Assembly: GCA_038147495.1 (NCBI GenBank)
Contig: JAYQTT010000016.1
Span: 1-64,000, forward strand
Origin: MED-G116 sp038147495
Lineage (GTDB): Bacteria; Pseudomonadota; Alphaproteobacteria; Puniceispirillales; Puniceispirillaceae
DNA length: 64,000 nt
Reading direction: 5' to 3'
Part shown: positions 43,875-52,911 of the stretch, piece after piece
Position numbering within the stretch: position 1 is the first letter of the stretch
How the letters are laid out: each line of letters begins with the position of its first letter
The notes under the pieces: model-generated
Database searches by the model: none
What the model was told of the DNA's origin: nothing
Seen by the model: only the letters and a program-made list of their open reading frames with translations
Translations under genes and position numbers: made by a program

Positions 43875-44004
43875 CGATATACCATTCAGATCAATTCAAT
43901 CAGGTTCACCTAACATGTTACAGGGTTGGACACCACGGCAAACAAAAATGGGCGAACAGAAACAATCGGCCCGACCGCCAGCAGCATTATAATCTCTGTG
44001 TCAA

Positions 44005-45336
44005 TTAAGAGCTGAACACCCGGTCAACGGCAATCGTCAGCTTGTCGGTAAGTTCTTCAATCTGGTCGTCACTGATAATGAATGGCGGTGCCACCAACAC
44101 GTGATCACCTCTTTGGCCATCAATCGTGCCTCCCATCGGATAGCAGATAAGCCCAGCCTCAAAAGCGGCGGCCTTGAATGCCTTGTTCTTGGCCAATGAC
44201 GGGTCAAACGGTGCCTTGGTCTCTCGATCGGCAACAAATTCCATGCCCAAAAAGAGGCCCCTGCCGCGAATATCACCAATGTGTGGATGGTCACCGAAAC
44301 GATCGCGAAGGCTTGTCATAAGCACTTCACCCTTTGACTTCACCCGGCCGACCAGCTGTTCCTCCAAAAGCGTTGTCACCACGGCAAGCCCGGCGGCACA
44401 AGCCGTTGGATGGCCAAGGTAGGTGTGACCATGCTGAAAAAATCCTGAGCCATTCTCAATCTGGCGATAAATCTTGGCGCTGCACATCATCGCACCGATC
44501 GGCTGGTAACCGCCGCCAAGCCCCTTGGCAATTGTCAAAATATCCGGGCACACATCATCTGCCTCACAGGCAAATAAATGCCCTGTCCGGCCCATCCCGC
44601 ACATTACCTCGTCAAGGATCAACAACACCCCATATTGATCACAAATTTCCCGGATACGCTTGTAATAACCGGCAACAGCGGGAACCGCACCCAATGTCGC
44701 GCCAACCACAGGTTCGGCAATAAAAGCCATTACCGTTTCCGGCCCAAGCCGAAGAATTTCCGCCTCCAGTTCGTCAGCGCTGCGCCGCGCAAATTCGGCA
44801 TCTGTCTCCGCCTCATCCTTCAGACGATAGGCATAACAAGGGGCGATATGACTTGTTTCAATCAACAGCGGCTCGAACGCCTGCCGACGCCAGATATTGC
44901 CGCCAGCCGCCAGCGCCCCAAGCGTATTGCCGTGATAGCTCTGGCGGCGGGATATCAACCGGTGGCGTTCCGGCTGGCCTTTCTCGATGAAATATTGACG
45001 CGCGAGTTTCAGCGCCGCCTCAACCGCCTCCGAACCGCCAGACACAAAATAAACGTGATCAAGATCACCCGGCGCGTGGGTTGCAAGGCAACTGGCCAGT
45101 GCCTCTGCAGGCTCAGACGAGAAAAAACCGGTATGCGCAAAGGCAAGTTTGGATGCCTGATCCTTCAACGCCTCAACGACAGCAGGGTGTCCGTGACCAA
45201 GGCAGGACACCGCCGCACCACCAGACCCGTCAAGATAAACCTTGCCCGATTGATCGGTGATGTAACAGCCGCTGGCCGACACAGCGACCGGCGGCCTTGA
45301 TTTCATGCTTCTGGGAAACACATTTGACATTGCCAT
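44005..45336 (-). CDS. Class III PLP aminotransferase (omega-amine / amino-acid type)
   Basis: Aminotransferase of about 443 residues. Motifs are FVSGGSEAVEAALKLARQY, SRRQSYHGNTLGALA, LILDEVMCGMGRTG and the PLP lysine in ILTIAKGLGGGYQPIGAM. ATG 45336 is used; a GTG immediately upstream and an ATG at 45330 are alternatives. It lies 51 bases downstream of the FAD amine oxidase on the same strand and opposite a PotABCD-type importer, which suggests use of imported polyamines or omega-amino acids. It is distinct from the aminomutase-like enzyme at 6542. Confidence 0.9.
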   Translation of the reverse strand: MAMSNVFPRSMKSRPPVAVSASGCYITDQSGKVYLDGSGGAAVSCLGHGHPAVVEALKDQASKLAFAHTGFFSSEPAEALASCLATHAPGDLDHVYFVSGGSEAVEAALKLARQYFIEKGQPERHRLISRRQSYHGNTLGALAAGGNIWRRQAFEPLLIETSHIAPCYAYRLKDEAETDAEFARRSADELEAEILRLGPETVMAFIAEPVVGATLGAVPAVAGYYKRIREICDQYGVLLILDEVMCGMGRTGHLFACEADDVCPDILTIAKGLGGGYQPIGAMMCSAKIYRQIENGSGFFQHGHTYLGHPTACAAGLAVVTTLLEEQLVGRVKSKGEVLMTSLRDRFGDHPHIGDIRGRGLFLGMEFVADRETKAPFDPSLAKNKAFKAAAFEAGLICYPMGGTIDGQRGDHVLVAPPFIISDDQIEELTDKLTIAVDRVFSS

Positions 45337-45387
45337 CACCTGACTAACCTTTGCGCCTGACTGAATACATTAAACCGTGACCACATC

Positions 45388-46737
45388 CTATGACAGGGTT
45401 GCGGCGCGCTTGATCTGCCAATGGTCACGCCAACGATAATACCGCACAACCGAGGGCAAAAACCACGGATTACCAAAATAGAGCGGACGCGTTTGAAAAC
45501 GTAGCCCGTCAAATGCCGTGGCCCCATCCGGATCACCCAAAAGCTGTTGACCAAGCCGCATGCCAAGATAGCTCGCCATGCCAATCCCCGAACCGCAATA
45601 GCCCATGGCATAGTGGATGCCATCATGCTGACCAAGATGTGCCAGTGTATCAAAGGTAAAGGCCACCGTTCCTGTCCATGAATGGGTATAACCATAATCG
45701 GCAAGTTCCGGGAAAATGCGGCACATATCGGCCTTGAGCTTTGGCCCACTGATCGCGGGGTTGGTCTCATCTGCAGACACCCGACCACCAAACAACACAC
45801 GCGACCGGTCAGGCGAAGGCCGGTAATAATAGATCACCTTACAGGTATCACTTACCACCCGGTCCTTGGGAAACAATCTGTCAATCAACGCCTTTGGCAA
45901 AGGATCGGTGGCGATCATATAGGTGCCGATTGGAATCACGCGCCGCTGCACCCATGGCACCAGATCTGTTGTATAGCCATTGGTGGCAATGATGACTTTT
46001 TCCGCCCTGATTGGCCCCATTGGCGTTGTAACGCTGTATCCACGGCCCTCTTGCGTGATTTCAAGTGCCGGACAATTGCCAGTCACGGCAACGCCTGCAT
46101 CTTTGGCGACTTGCAGAAGGCCGGCATAATATTTCGCCGGGTCCAGCGATGCGTGGCGCGTCAGGACCACACCGCCAAAATACGCATTGGTGCCAAGCTC
46201 TTTATGCTGATCATCGCGGGACACGATTTCAAATGGCACCCCTTCTTCACGACCAAGCCGTTCGGTATCTTCAACCAAGTCCCTGAAATGTGCGGGAGTG
46301 TGCGCCGCATGGAACCTGCCACACCGTTTATAGGCACAATCAATTCCTTCGGACTTAATAAAATCACCAACCCATTCAAGCGAGGTATAGCCCTCATTTC
46401 GGATCGCCATGGCCCGCTCGGCACCATATTTGCGTGTCAGTTCGGCAAGCGTCGGTTTGATGCTTGGACTGATTTGCCCACCATTTCGGGTGCTGCATCC
46501 CCAGCCCGGTGAATGCGTATCGATCACCTGCGTGCTTCGCCCGCCGCGGGCTGTGGCGATTGCCGCGTGAAGGCCGGTATAGCCGGAACCGATCACCAGA
46601 ACATCAACAGCGTCAAGCGGCGCCGCACGGGTTGATTGCAACGGCGTGATGCCTTCATGCCAATAGACCTTGCCATCACCAACGCCGCCGCTGGGCGCTG
46701 TCTGCTTGTCATGTGTTGATTGTCTATGTGCTGACAT
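45388..46737 (-). CDS. FAD-dependent amine oxidoreductase, PuuB/OrdL-like
   Basis: DAO-family flavoprotein of 449 residues. The dinucleotide motif is VLVIGSGYTGLHAAIATARGG, followed by PGWGCSTRNGGQIS, characteristic of gamma-glutamylputrescine oxidase and related proteins, and YCGSGIGMASYLG near the C-terminus for FAD. The start MSAHRQ (46737) is preferred over upstream frames. It is divergent from a PotABCD-type importer and precedes an aminotransferase, consistent with oxidative deamination of an imported polyamine or amino acid. No glutamylpolyamine synthetase gene (puuA) is present. Confidence 0.87.
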   Translation of the reverse strand: MSAHRQSTHDKQTAPSGGVGDGKVYWHEGITPLQSTRAAPLDAVDVLVIGSGYTGLHAAIATARGGRSTQVIDTHSPGWGCSTRNGGQISPSIKPTLAELTRKYGAERAMAIRNEGYTSLEWVGDFIKSEGIDCAYKRCGRFHAAHTPAHFRDLVEDTERLGREEGVPFEIVSRDDQHKELGTNAYFGGVVLTRHASLDPAKYYAGLLQVAKDAGVAVTGNCPALEITQEGRGYSVTTPMGPIRAEKVIIATNGYTTDLVPWVQRRVIPIGTYMIATDPLPKALIDRLFPKDRVVSDTCKVIYYYRPSPDRSRVLFGGRVSADETNPAISGPKLKADMCRIFPELADYGYTHSWTGTVAFTFDTLAHLGQHDGIHYAMGYCGSGIGMASYLGMRLGQQLLGDPDGATAFDGLRFQTRPLYFGNPWFLPSVVRYYRWRDHWQIKRAATLS

Positions 46738-46837
46738 ATTCTTAACCTGCATCATTAGTAAACACACGTTTCACGCTTGATTAGAACCCTCTTTACCCAT
46801 CATTCGTCAAATGAAACCTTGGCCTCGGCAAAAAAAT

Positions 46838-46861
46838 ATTGTTAGCTATATTCATAACAAT
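46838..46861. promoter_or_regulatory. Palindrome upstream of the PotD-type gene
   Basis: ATTGTTA (46838-46844) and TAACAAT (46855-46861) form a perfect 7-base inverted repeat with a 10-base spacer, ending five bases before the GGGGAGG ribosome site. It lies in the 140-bp divergent region between the FAD oxidase and the importer, well placed for a repressor of the importer. Which protein binds is unknown. Confidence 0.4.
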
Positions 46862-46877
46862 CAATGGGGAGGACATG

Positions 46878-47939
46878 ATGAAATCATTCTCTAAACTTAA
46901 GGTTGTCGCAGTTGCGGCGACAGCGCTGGGTATGGCCAGCATGTCAACGGCCAGTTTTGCCGAAGACGAACTTCGTATTGTGTCTTGGGGTGGCGCCTAT
47001 CAAAAGGGCCAGTCCGTTGGCATTTTTCAGCCTGCTGCGAAAGCCATGGGCATCACCGTCAAAGAAGATACCTATGGCGGTATTTCCGATGTCAAATTGA
47101 TGGTTAAGTCAGGTGCTGACAAGTTTGACATTTTCTCAAGTGGTGCCGGTGGCTGTGCCTCAGGCGGTGAAGAAGGCATTCTGGAAAAGCTCGATTATTC
47201 AGTAATCGATGTCAGCAACCATCTGCCAGGCATGTATAGCGATTATTGCGCAGGTGCCGACATCTTCTCTGTTGTTGCCGCGTGGAACACAGACACATAT
47301 GGCGATAATGGTCCGCGCTCATGGGCTGACTTCTTTGACGTAGAGAAATTCCCGGGCACTCGCGCCATGCGCGCCAAGGTTGACGCCCAGCTTGAGGCCG
47401 CTTTGCTTGCCGATGGCGTGCCAATGGAAGACATCTACAAAGTTCTCGACAGCGAGGAAGGCATTGAGCGGGCGCTTGACAAGATCCGTTCAATCAAGCC
47501 GCATATCGCCGTTTGGTGGACTTCAGGTGCACAGCATGCACAGCTGATGAAGGACGGCGAGGTCGACATGACAACCGGCTGGAATGGCCGTTTTGACGTT
47601 GCCAAAGAGGACGGTGCCAAAGTCGCCTATGACTGGAAAACCGGTATCATGGACTGGGAAGGCTACGGCATTCCAAAGGGCGCAAAGAACAAGGATCTGG
47701 CGATGAAATACATTGCCGAGATGATGAAGCCTGAGTACATGGCCGAGTTTGCCAAGTACATCACATACGGCCCGACCAACAAGAAAGTCTATGAGCTTAA
47801 CTTGATGGAAGAGAACCGTGCGCGTCAGATGCCATCACATCCTGACAATGCAAAGCATCAGCTGACATTGAGAACAGAATGGTATGCAAAGTGGAGAACG
47901 ATCGCCGCTGAAATGTATACCGAAATGATGACTGAATAG
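46878..47939 (+). CDS. PotD/PotF-type ABC transporter substrate-binding protein
   Basis: Periplasmic binding protein of 353 residues, spermidine/putrescine type. The signal peptide MKSFSKLKVVAVAATALGM is cut probably after ASFA. The mature part begins EDELRIVSWGGAYQKG, and DMTTGWNGRFDVAKE is a family-like core segment. ATG 46878 is favoured over 46875 because GGGGAGG then sits five bases away. A perfect terminator-like hairpin separates it from the ATPase gene. Neighbouring amine oxidase and aminotransferase genes support a polyamine or amine ligand, but family members also bind other solutes. Confidence 0.9.
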   Translation: MKSFSKLKVVAVAATALGMASMSTASFAEDELRIVSWGGAYQKGQSVGIFQPAAKAMGITVKEDTYGGISDVKLMVKSGADKFDIFSSGAGGCASGGEEGILEKLDYSVIDVSNHLPGMYSDYCAGADIFSVVAAWNTDTYGDNGPRSWADFFDVEKFPGTRAMRAKVDAQLEAALLADGVPMEDIYKVLDSEEGIERALDKIRSIKPHIAVWWTSGAQHAQLMKDGEVDMTTGWNGRFDVAKEDGAKVAYDWKTGIMDWEGYGIPKGAKNKDLAMKYIAEMMKPEYMAEFAKYITYGPTNKKVYELNLMEENRARQMPSHPDNAKHQLTLRTEWYAKWRTIAAEMYTEMMTE

Positions 47940-47950
47940 TGCGCATAACG

Positions 47951-47983
47951 CTGGAGGGTGGCGACACCCTCCAGTATTTTTTT
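47951..47983 (+). terminator. Intercistronic terminator/attenuator after the PotD-type gene
   Basis: CTGGAGGGTG (47951-47960) and CACCCTCCAG (47965-47974) form a perfect 10-bp stem closed by a GCGA tetraloop, followed by TATTTTTTT. It begins 12 bases after the stop codon and 73 bases before the ATPase start, so most transcripts should end here, leaving the binding protein in excess. Confidence 0.92.
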
Positions 47984-48023
47984 GCCGTGTTCATTTTTGC
48001 TACCCATCCAGGTGCTTTAATCC

Positions 48024-49118
48024 ATGACAGATAGTTCACTTAATATTTCAATTCATAATGTAACGAAAACCTATGGGGATTTTCATGCGCTGCGTGATGT
48101 CAGCCTTGAAGTCACGTCCGGAGAGTTTTTGACGCTGCTTGGACCATCCGGTTCGGGCAAGACAACATTGCTGATGGTGCTTGCCGGCTTTACCAGCCCT
48201 GATTACGGCAGTGTGAAATTTGGCGATGAAGAGGTTATTTTAAAGCCGCCTCATCTTCGCGGCATTGGCATGGTGTTTCAAAATTACGCCCTGTTCCCGC
48301 ATATGAATGTCGAACAGAATGTTGGCTATCCGCAAAAATTGCGCGGTGTCAGCAAGGAAGAAACCAGAAGAAGCGTTGAAGAGGCGCTTGCCACCGTGAA
48401 GCTTGATGGACTTGGTCATCGCCGCGTCGATGAATTGTCCGGCGGCCAGCGGCAGCGTGTTGCGCTGGCACGGGCAATTGTGTTCAAGCCGAAAATCCTG
48501 CTGATGGATGAACCGCTCTCTGCGCTCGACAAAAAGTTGCGCGAGGAAATGCAGATTGAGCTGCGTCAACTGCATGACAGCTTGAACATGACCACCGTCT
48601 ATGTGACGCATGATCAAAAAGAAGCTTTGACCATGTCGGACAGGATTGCCGTGATCAATGAAGGCCAGCTGATGCAGCTTGATACGCCAAACCAGATTTA
48701 TCGCAACCCGAACAACGCCTTCATTGCTGATTTCATCGGCGAGTCGAGCCTGCTGTCGGCGACTGTGAAAAAAGGTGTGGCCAGCCTTGGTTCATCAGAA
48801 TTGAAGGCCACTCAAAAGCTGGATAAAGACGGTGAATTTTTGCTGGTGATCCGTCCAGAGAAGCTTTTTATTGCTGACAAGAAATCAAACGACAGCAACC
48901 ATTTTGAAGGCATTGTCGAGGATTCAATCTTTCAGGGTGAAAGTCAGTTAATGGTGATCAAGCTTGATCCGAAAACACATGGCGATCAATCGCTCCGGAT
49001 GCGGCTTCCAAATGGCAGCGCCATGCAGGAAAAACTGCCGGGTATTGGCGAGAAGATCACCCTTGGTCTGAAAATTGCGGACAGCTATTTTGTGGAAAAG
49101 TCACATGGCGGTTCTTGA
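48024..49118 (+). CDS. PotA-type ABC transporter ATP-binding protein
   Basis: ATPase of 364 residues. Walker A GPSGSGKTT, Q-loop FQNYALFPH, signature LSGGQRQR, Walker B LLMDEPLSALDKKLRE and H-loop VTHDQKEALTM are intact, and a C-terminal TOBE region (about 280-355) completes the PotA architecture. The ribosome site is weak (AGGTG), consistent with lower expression than the binding protein. It overlaps the first permease gene by 14 bases. Confidence 0.93.
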   Translation: MTDSSLNISIHNVTKTYGDFHALRDVSLEVTSGEFLTLLGPSGSGKTTLLMVLAGFTSPDYGSVKFGDEEVILKPPHLRGIGMVFQNYALFPHMNVEQNVGYPQKLRGVSKEETRRSVEEALATVKLDGLGHRRVDELSGGQRQRVALARAIVFKPKILLMDEPLSALDKKLREEMQIELRQLHDSLNMTTVYVTHDQKEALTMSDRIAVINEGQLMQLDTPNQIYRNPNNAFIADFIGESSLLSATVKKGVASLGSSELKATQKLDKDGEFLLVIRPEKLFIADKKSNDSNHFEGIVEDSIFQGESQLMVIKLDPKTHGDQSLRMRLPNGSAMQEKLPGIGEKITLGLKIADSYFVEKSHGGS

Positions 49119-49992
49119 TCAGAACATAAATGAGGCCTCGCTACACCGGCTGGCAAAGCGGGAAAATTATACCTTTCTCGGGCTGACAATGCCTTATCTG
49201 GTATTGGTCGGGGCGATGATCATCATCCCGATCGGCTGGTTGTTCTTCCTGTCTTTCATTGGCCGGGACGGCTCATTCTCGTTTGAGAATTATGAGCGGA
49301 TGTTAAATTCGAGAGCCTATTTTCGTATTTTCATGACGACGTTCAAAATCAGCATGCTGACAACGCTGTTCTGCGCGTTGCTTGGCTATCCACTGGCCTA
49401 TTTCATGTCACAGATTTCCCGAAAATGGGCCAGCATCTGTATGATCGGGGTGCTGATTCCGTTTTGGACAAGCCTTTTGGTGCGGACCTATGCGTGGCTG
49501 GTGTTGCTGCAAAAGAAAGGACTCGTCAACGATATCGCGATTGACCTTGGGCTGATCGCAGAACCGATTAAATTTGTGCACAACACATCCGGTACATTGA
49601 TTGGCATGGTACATATTATGTTGCCGTTCCTGATCCTGCCGCTCTATGCCAACATGCGCGCGATTGACAGTCACTGCATCAAAGCCGCATCGAGCCTTGG
49701 CGCGACTCCAACCCGTGCCTTCTGGACGGTGTTTTTCCCGCTCAGCATTCCTGGACTTCTGGCTGGACTTCTTATCGTCTTTGTCTTGTGCCTTGGCTTC
49801 TATGTCACGCCAGCGGTGCTTGGTGGCGGCAAGGTGATCATGGCGGCGATGAAAATTTCCAGCAACATTGAGCTTTACTTCAGCTGGGGTGCGGCAAGTG
49901 CACTTGGCGTTGTTCTGCTGGTGGTGACAATGATCATTCTGTTTATCGCCTCGAAACTGGTCTCTCTCGATCAGCTTGGCCAGGGGAGATAG
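49105..49992 (+). CDS. PotB-type ABC transporter permease
   Basis: Inner-membrane permease of 295 residues and about six helices. The family loop CIKAASSLGATPTRAFWTVFFPLSIPGL contacts the ATPase, and LIPFWTSLLVRTYAWLVLL is the typical PotB/PotH segment. I start it at ATG 49105 (MAVLDQN), inside the end of the ATPase gene; the frame upstream to 49075 simply overlaps that gene further. Confidence 0.9.
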   Translation: MAVLDQNINEASLHRLAKRENYTFLGLTMPYLVLVGAMIIIPIGWLFFLSFIGRDGSFSFENYERMLNSRAYFRIFMTTFKISMLTTLFCALLGYPLAYFMSQISRKWASICMIGVLIPFWTSLLVRTYAWLVLLQKKGLVNDIAIDLGLIAEPIKFVHNTSGTLIGMVHIMLPFLILPLYANMRAIDSHCIKAASSLGATPTRAFWTVFFPLSIPGLLAGLLIVFVLCLGFYVTPAVLGGGKVIMAAMKISSNIELYFSWGAASALGVVLLVVTMIILFIASKLVSLDQLGQGR

Positions 49993-49995
49993 ATT

Positions 49996-50838
49996 ATGGG
50001 CTTCCTCGACAAACACGTCTCCGACACCCAGATCAAACTGCGTAACAGGCTGTGGTTATATGCGTTTTCCGCGATCATCCTGTTTTTGTTGGTTGTGCCA
50101 TCACTTATCGTTATTCCGATGTCATTTTCTGACAGCCAGTACCTCGAGTTTCCACCAAAGAACCTGTCACTGCGCTGGTATGAGAATTATTTCTTCTCAT
50201 GGAAAGTTGAGAACGGCTTCAACGACTGGATGGCGGCAACACGAACATCTTTGCTTGTTGCCGTTCTTACCATTTTCGTTGCCACACCGATCGGCACCTT
50301 GGCGGCCTATGGCTTGACCAACAGCAGTTCGCGTGTCCGTGCCATCCTGTTCCCGATCATGATCTCGCCAATGATGGTTCCCATCATTCTTGTGGCCATC
50401 GGTTTGTTCTATTTCTATGTCCAGTTCAAAATGGTGAACAGCATCACTGGTCTGGTCCTTGGACATTCGCTTGTTGCGATGCCGCTTGTGCTGATCATTG
50501 TGCTGTCGGCGCTGAAGAATTATGACATGAATCAGGAAAAGGTGGCGCGTTCACTTGGCGCCAGTCGCAGTCGCGCCTTCCTCGAAATCACCCTGCCACA
50601 GATCAAGTTTTCGCTAATTTCAGCCGCGCTGATTTCGTTCCTGACATCGTTTGACGAGATTATCATCTCACTGTTCGTTTCAGGCGGTGACAATTCGACG
50701 ATCACGCGCAGCATGTTTCTGGCTCTTCGCGACCAGATCGATCCGACAATTGCAGCGATCTCAACGATCCTGATTATTATCTCGTCCGGCCTGCTGATTG
50801 TCTCGCAGATGATTGGCAGCAAAAGCCAGCCGAACTAA
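49996..50838 (+). CDS. PotC-type ABC transporter permease
   Basis: Second permease of the importer, 280 residues. The coupling loop VARSLGASRSRAFLEITLPQIKFSL and the final SFDEIIISLFVSGG segment are PotC/PotI-like. GGGGAG lies seven bases before the ATG and overlaps the end of the PotB-type gene. It is the last gene of the operon; the 74-bp spacer to the convergent membrane-protein gene has a GC-rich imperfect hairpin but no T-tract. Confidence 0.9.
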   Translation: MGFLDKHVSDTQIKLRNRLWLYAFSAIILFLLVVPSLIVIPMSFSDSQYLEFPPKNLSLRWYENYFFSWKVENGFNDWMAATRTSLLVAVLTIFVATPIGTLAAYGLTNSSSRVRAILFPIMISPMMVPIILVAIGLFYFYVQFKMVNSITGLVLGHSLVAMPLVLIIVLSALKNYDMNQEKVARSLGASRSRAFLEITLPQIKFSLISAALISFLTSFDEIIISLFVSGGDNSTITRSMFLALRDQIDPTIAAISTILIIISSGLLIVSQMIGSKSQPN

Positions 50839-50912
50839 ATCTCATCAGCGCATGCCGGTGAGGGGGGCGTGCCGCCTCCCCGGTGCCGCCTTCACCCACA
50901 CGCAAGGCTCTG

Positions 50913-52025
50913 TTACCTGTCAGAGTCTTTGCTGTGGCGGCCAAGGCGGGTCGCAAGTGTCGGCATTGTGAAAAAGATCAACATGACCCGTATGGTGTGA
51001 TGAAATGCTGTGAAGGCAACATCAAAACCGAATACAAGCGCCAGCAGCGTCACCTCATATAGCCCGCCCGGCACAAAGGCGAGCCAGATTGTCAAAAAAT
51101 CCATTCCGCCAAAAACAGTGAAAGCAACTGCACAGGCAAGATATGCCAGAAGAATCACCATTGTGTTGAGGCTGGCATCACGCAAATAGACAAACACCTC
51201 ACGCAAGGGCACACGGGCCAATTGTGCGCCAACCCCGCCACCAATCGCCAATTGCGCCAGCAACACGAATTCCTGAATCCGCGGCAAATCAATCACCCCC
51301 ATGACATGGAGCAATGCGGAAAGGCCCATTGGCCCCAGCAAATGTGCCATCGGCACCCGGCACAGGCGCGCCAAACCATATCCACCCACGCCAACAGCAA
51401 TAAAACTGATGATTTCGGCAACGGGAAGATCGAGCAACCCAGGCATTGACCGCAGAGTGAGATTCGATGCCTCTGTTGCGGCTTTCCCCTCAATAAAGGC
51501 CATAAGTAACGGCATGGTGACAAAGACAATCACCACCCTGACCAGATGAAACAGGGCAACAACATAGGCCTTGTCGACAACCTCACGGGCCAGCGCAACG
51601 GCTTCGGCCTGCCCGCCGGGCAAACAGCAAAGCAGGGCAAGCCGCGGTTCATATCCACGGACTCTGGACAGGAAAACATATCCGATCAGAGACACCACTA
51701 TGGTGGTAATGACCATCGTTGAGACTGTCGGCCACCATTGTGTGATATTGACCAGAATATCCGCCCTGAAGTTTTCTCCCATCAGCACGCCAAGGCCAAG
51801 AATGACAGGAACATGGAACCATCTTGCCACCCCCAGATGGCGGCGCGCTGACGGAACAACAGCACCACAGATCCAGACACCGAAAAGGCTGCCCATCAAA
51901 AAGGGCGCAGGAAAATTCAGCGACAGGAAGAGCCAGCCGACAGACAATGCAATTCCGGACGTCACAAGCAACCGGCGAATGTCGGCCACAATCTCCGTTT
52001 TTTTGGACTCGCTGGAATCAGCCAT
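50913..52025 (-). CDS. AbrB-family integral membrane protein
   Basis: A 370-residue multi-helix membrane protein with two homologous halves, each carrying a PGG motif: CLPGGQAEAVALA near residue 140 and VPGGLYEVTLLAL near 320. This duplicated domain defines the AbrB (ammonia-monooxygenase-annotated) family; despite that name it has no monooxygenase features. Its function is unknown, with transport or regulation suggested for relatives. It converges on the PotABCD-type operon and lies 41 bases downstream of the slyX-like gene on the same strand. Confidence 0.85.
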   Translation of the reverse strand: MADSSESKKTEIVADIRRLLVTSGIALSVGWLFLSLNFPAPFLMGSLFGVWICGAVVPSARRHLGVARWFHVPVILGLGVLMGENFRADILVNITQWWPTVSTMVITTIVVSLIGYVFLSRVRGYEPRLALLCCLPGGQAEAVALAREVVDKAYVVALFHLVRVVIVFVTMPLLMAFIEGKAATEASNLTLRSMPGLLDLPVAEIISFIAVGVGGYGLARLCRVPMAHLLGPMGLSALLHVMGVIDLPRIQEFVLLAQLAIGGGVGAQLARVPLREVFVYLRDASLNTMVILLAYLACAVAFTVFGGMDFLTIWLAFVPGGLYEVTLLALVFGFDVAFTAFHHTIRVMLIFFTMPTLATRLGRHSKDSDR

Positions 52026-52066
52026 GCCAGTGGCTACCGTTCAATGCGGCATGTTGGGTCATGCGT

Positions 52067-52273
52067 CTAATAATGCGGTGGCGGCTGGTCTTCATCGGGG
52101 CGAAGGATGCCATCATCCGTCTCCAGGCTCTGCAATTTCCGGGTAAGAGCATCAATCATCAATTTCAGGTGCTGAATCTCTTTTTGCTGGGCATAGAGCT
52201 CATCACTCATCTGGGCCTGATCTGCCTGCATCAGGGTAAGCTGCTCTTCAAGTGATTGGCGGTTCTTATCCAT
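52067..52273 (-). CDS. slyX: SlyX-family small coiled-coil protein
   Basis: A 68-residue protein made mostly of one heptad-rich helix (QSLEEQLTLMQADQAQMSDELYAQQKEIQHLKLMIDALTRKLQSL, abbreviated by position 6-50) ending in PPPHY, the invariant tail of SlyX proteins. Its function is unknown in any organism, to my knowledge. The ATG at 52273 precedes the AbrB-family gene. Confidence 0.88.
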   Translation of the reverse strand: MDKNRQSLEEQLTLMQADQAQMSDELYAQQKEIQHLKLMIDALTRKLQSLETDDGILRPDEDQPPPHY

Positions 52274-52371
52274 AAAAAATTATAGCAACCTGTTCAAATT
52301 GCGTGATAGCCCTCAACGCATCTTCCCGCACTTCAGGGCAATGGGCCACTAGGCCAGCACAGCGCCAAAGC

Positions 52372-52689
52372 CTATTGGTTGACGATATCACCCCGACAAT
52401 CGAACTCAGCACTGACCAAATTATCAGTGAGGTGCATTGAGGTGATCACACCCGTTTCGTGGCCAAGCGCCTGACATCTCTGGTTGATCGATTCCTTGAT
52501 CGCCTCTGGCGGGCTGACGAACGCCACAGAGGTCGTCTCCCATTCAATAACATTCACGGCCTTCGTGTCTGCGTTACCTGCGGCACTTCCCGCTACGTTT
52601 GCAACATTCGTTGACTGGCAACCGCCAAGGGCGCCAAGAGCGCCAAGAAACACCAGCATAATTAAACGAATTTTGGACGAGATCATCAT
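52372..52689 (-). CDS. Small predicted lipoprotein
   Basis: From the ATG at 52689 this encodes about 105 residues. The N-terminus MMISSKIRLIMLVFLGALGALGGC is a lipoprotein signal with lipobox L-G-G-C, so the mature protein would be lipid-anchored at the cysteine. The remainder (VNVIEWETTSVAFVSPPEAIKESI...) is a small soluble domain with two more cysteines that could form a disulfide. I do not recognise a family. The open frame extends a further 39 codons upstream, but those residues look unlike a signal peptide. Confidence 0.6.
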   Translation of the reverse strand: MMISSKIRLIMLVFLGALGALGGCQSTNVANVAGSAAGNADTKAVNVIEWETTSVAFVSPPEAIKESINQRCQALGHETGVITSMHLTDNLVSAEFDCRGDIVNQ

Positions 52690-52911
52690 GGTACCACATT
52701 CCAAAACAACAAATTCCAGCACAACCACATCGCCGCGATGCTTGGCCTTGTGCCGCACTACGACCAGCAGAAAATAGCCCAGCCAAACAGACAGCACAGA
52801 TGCCACCGAGGCAGTTTGGTATCACAATCGATAAAACATGGCCAATATAATTATGCGCTAATATTGGGCTGGTATTGGCGTGATGTTTAACAGGCGATGC
52901 GACCATTATGT

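Noticed and set aside
43980..44010. TTGACA and TATAAT on the minus strand as a matB promoter
   Set aside because: The two boxes are only seven bases apart, far from the 16-18 needed.
50850..50890. GC-rich inverted sequence between the PotC-type gene and the AbrB-family gene as a terminator
   Set aside because: The stem is imperfect, with a bulge, and no T-tract follows on either strand.
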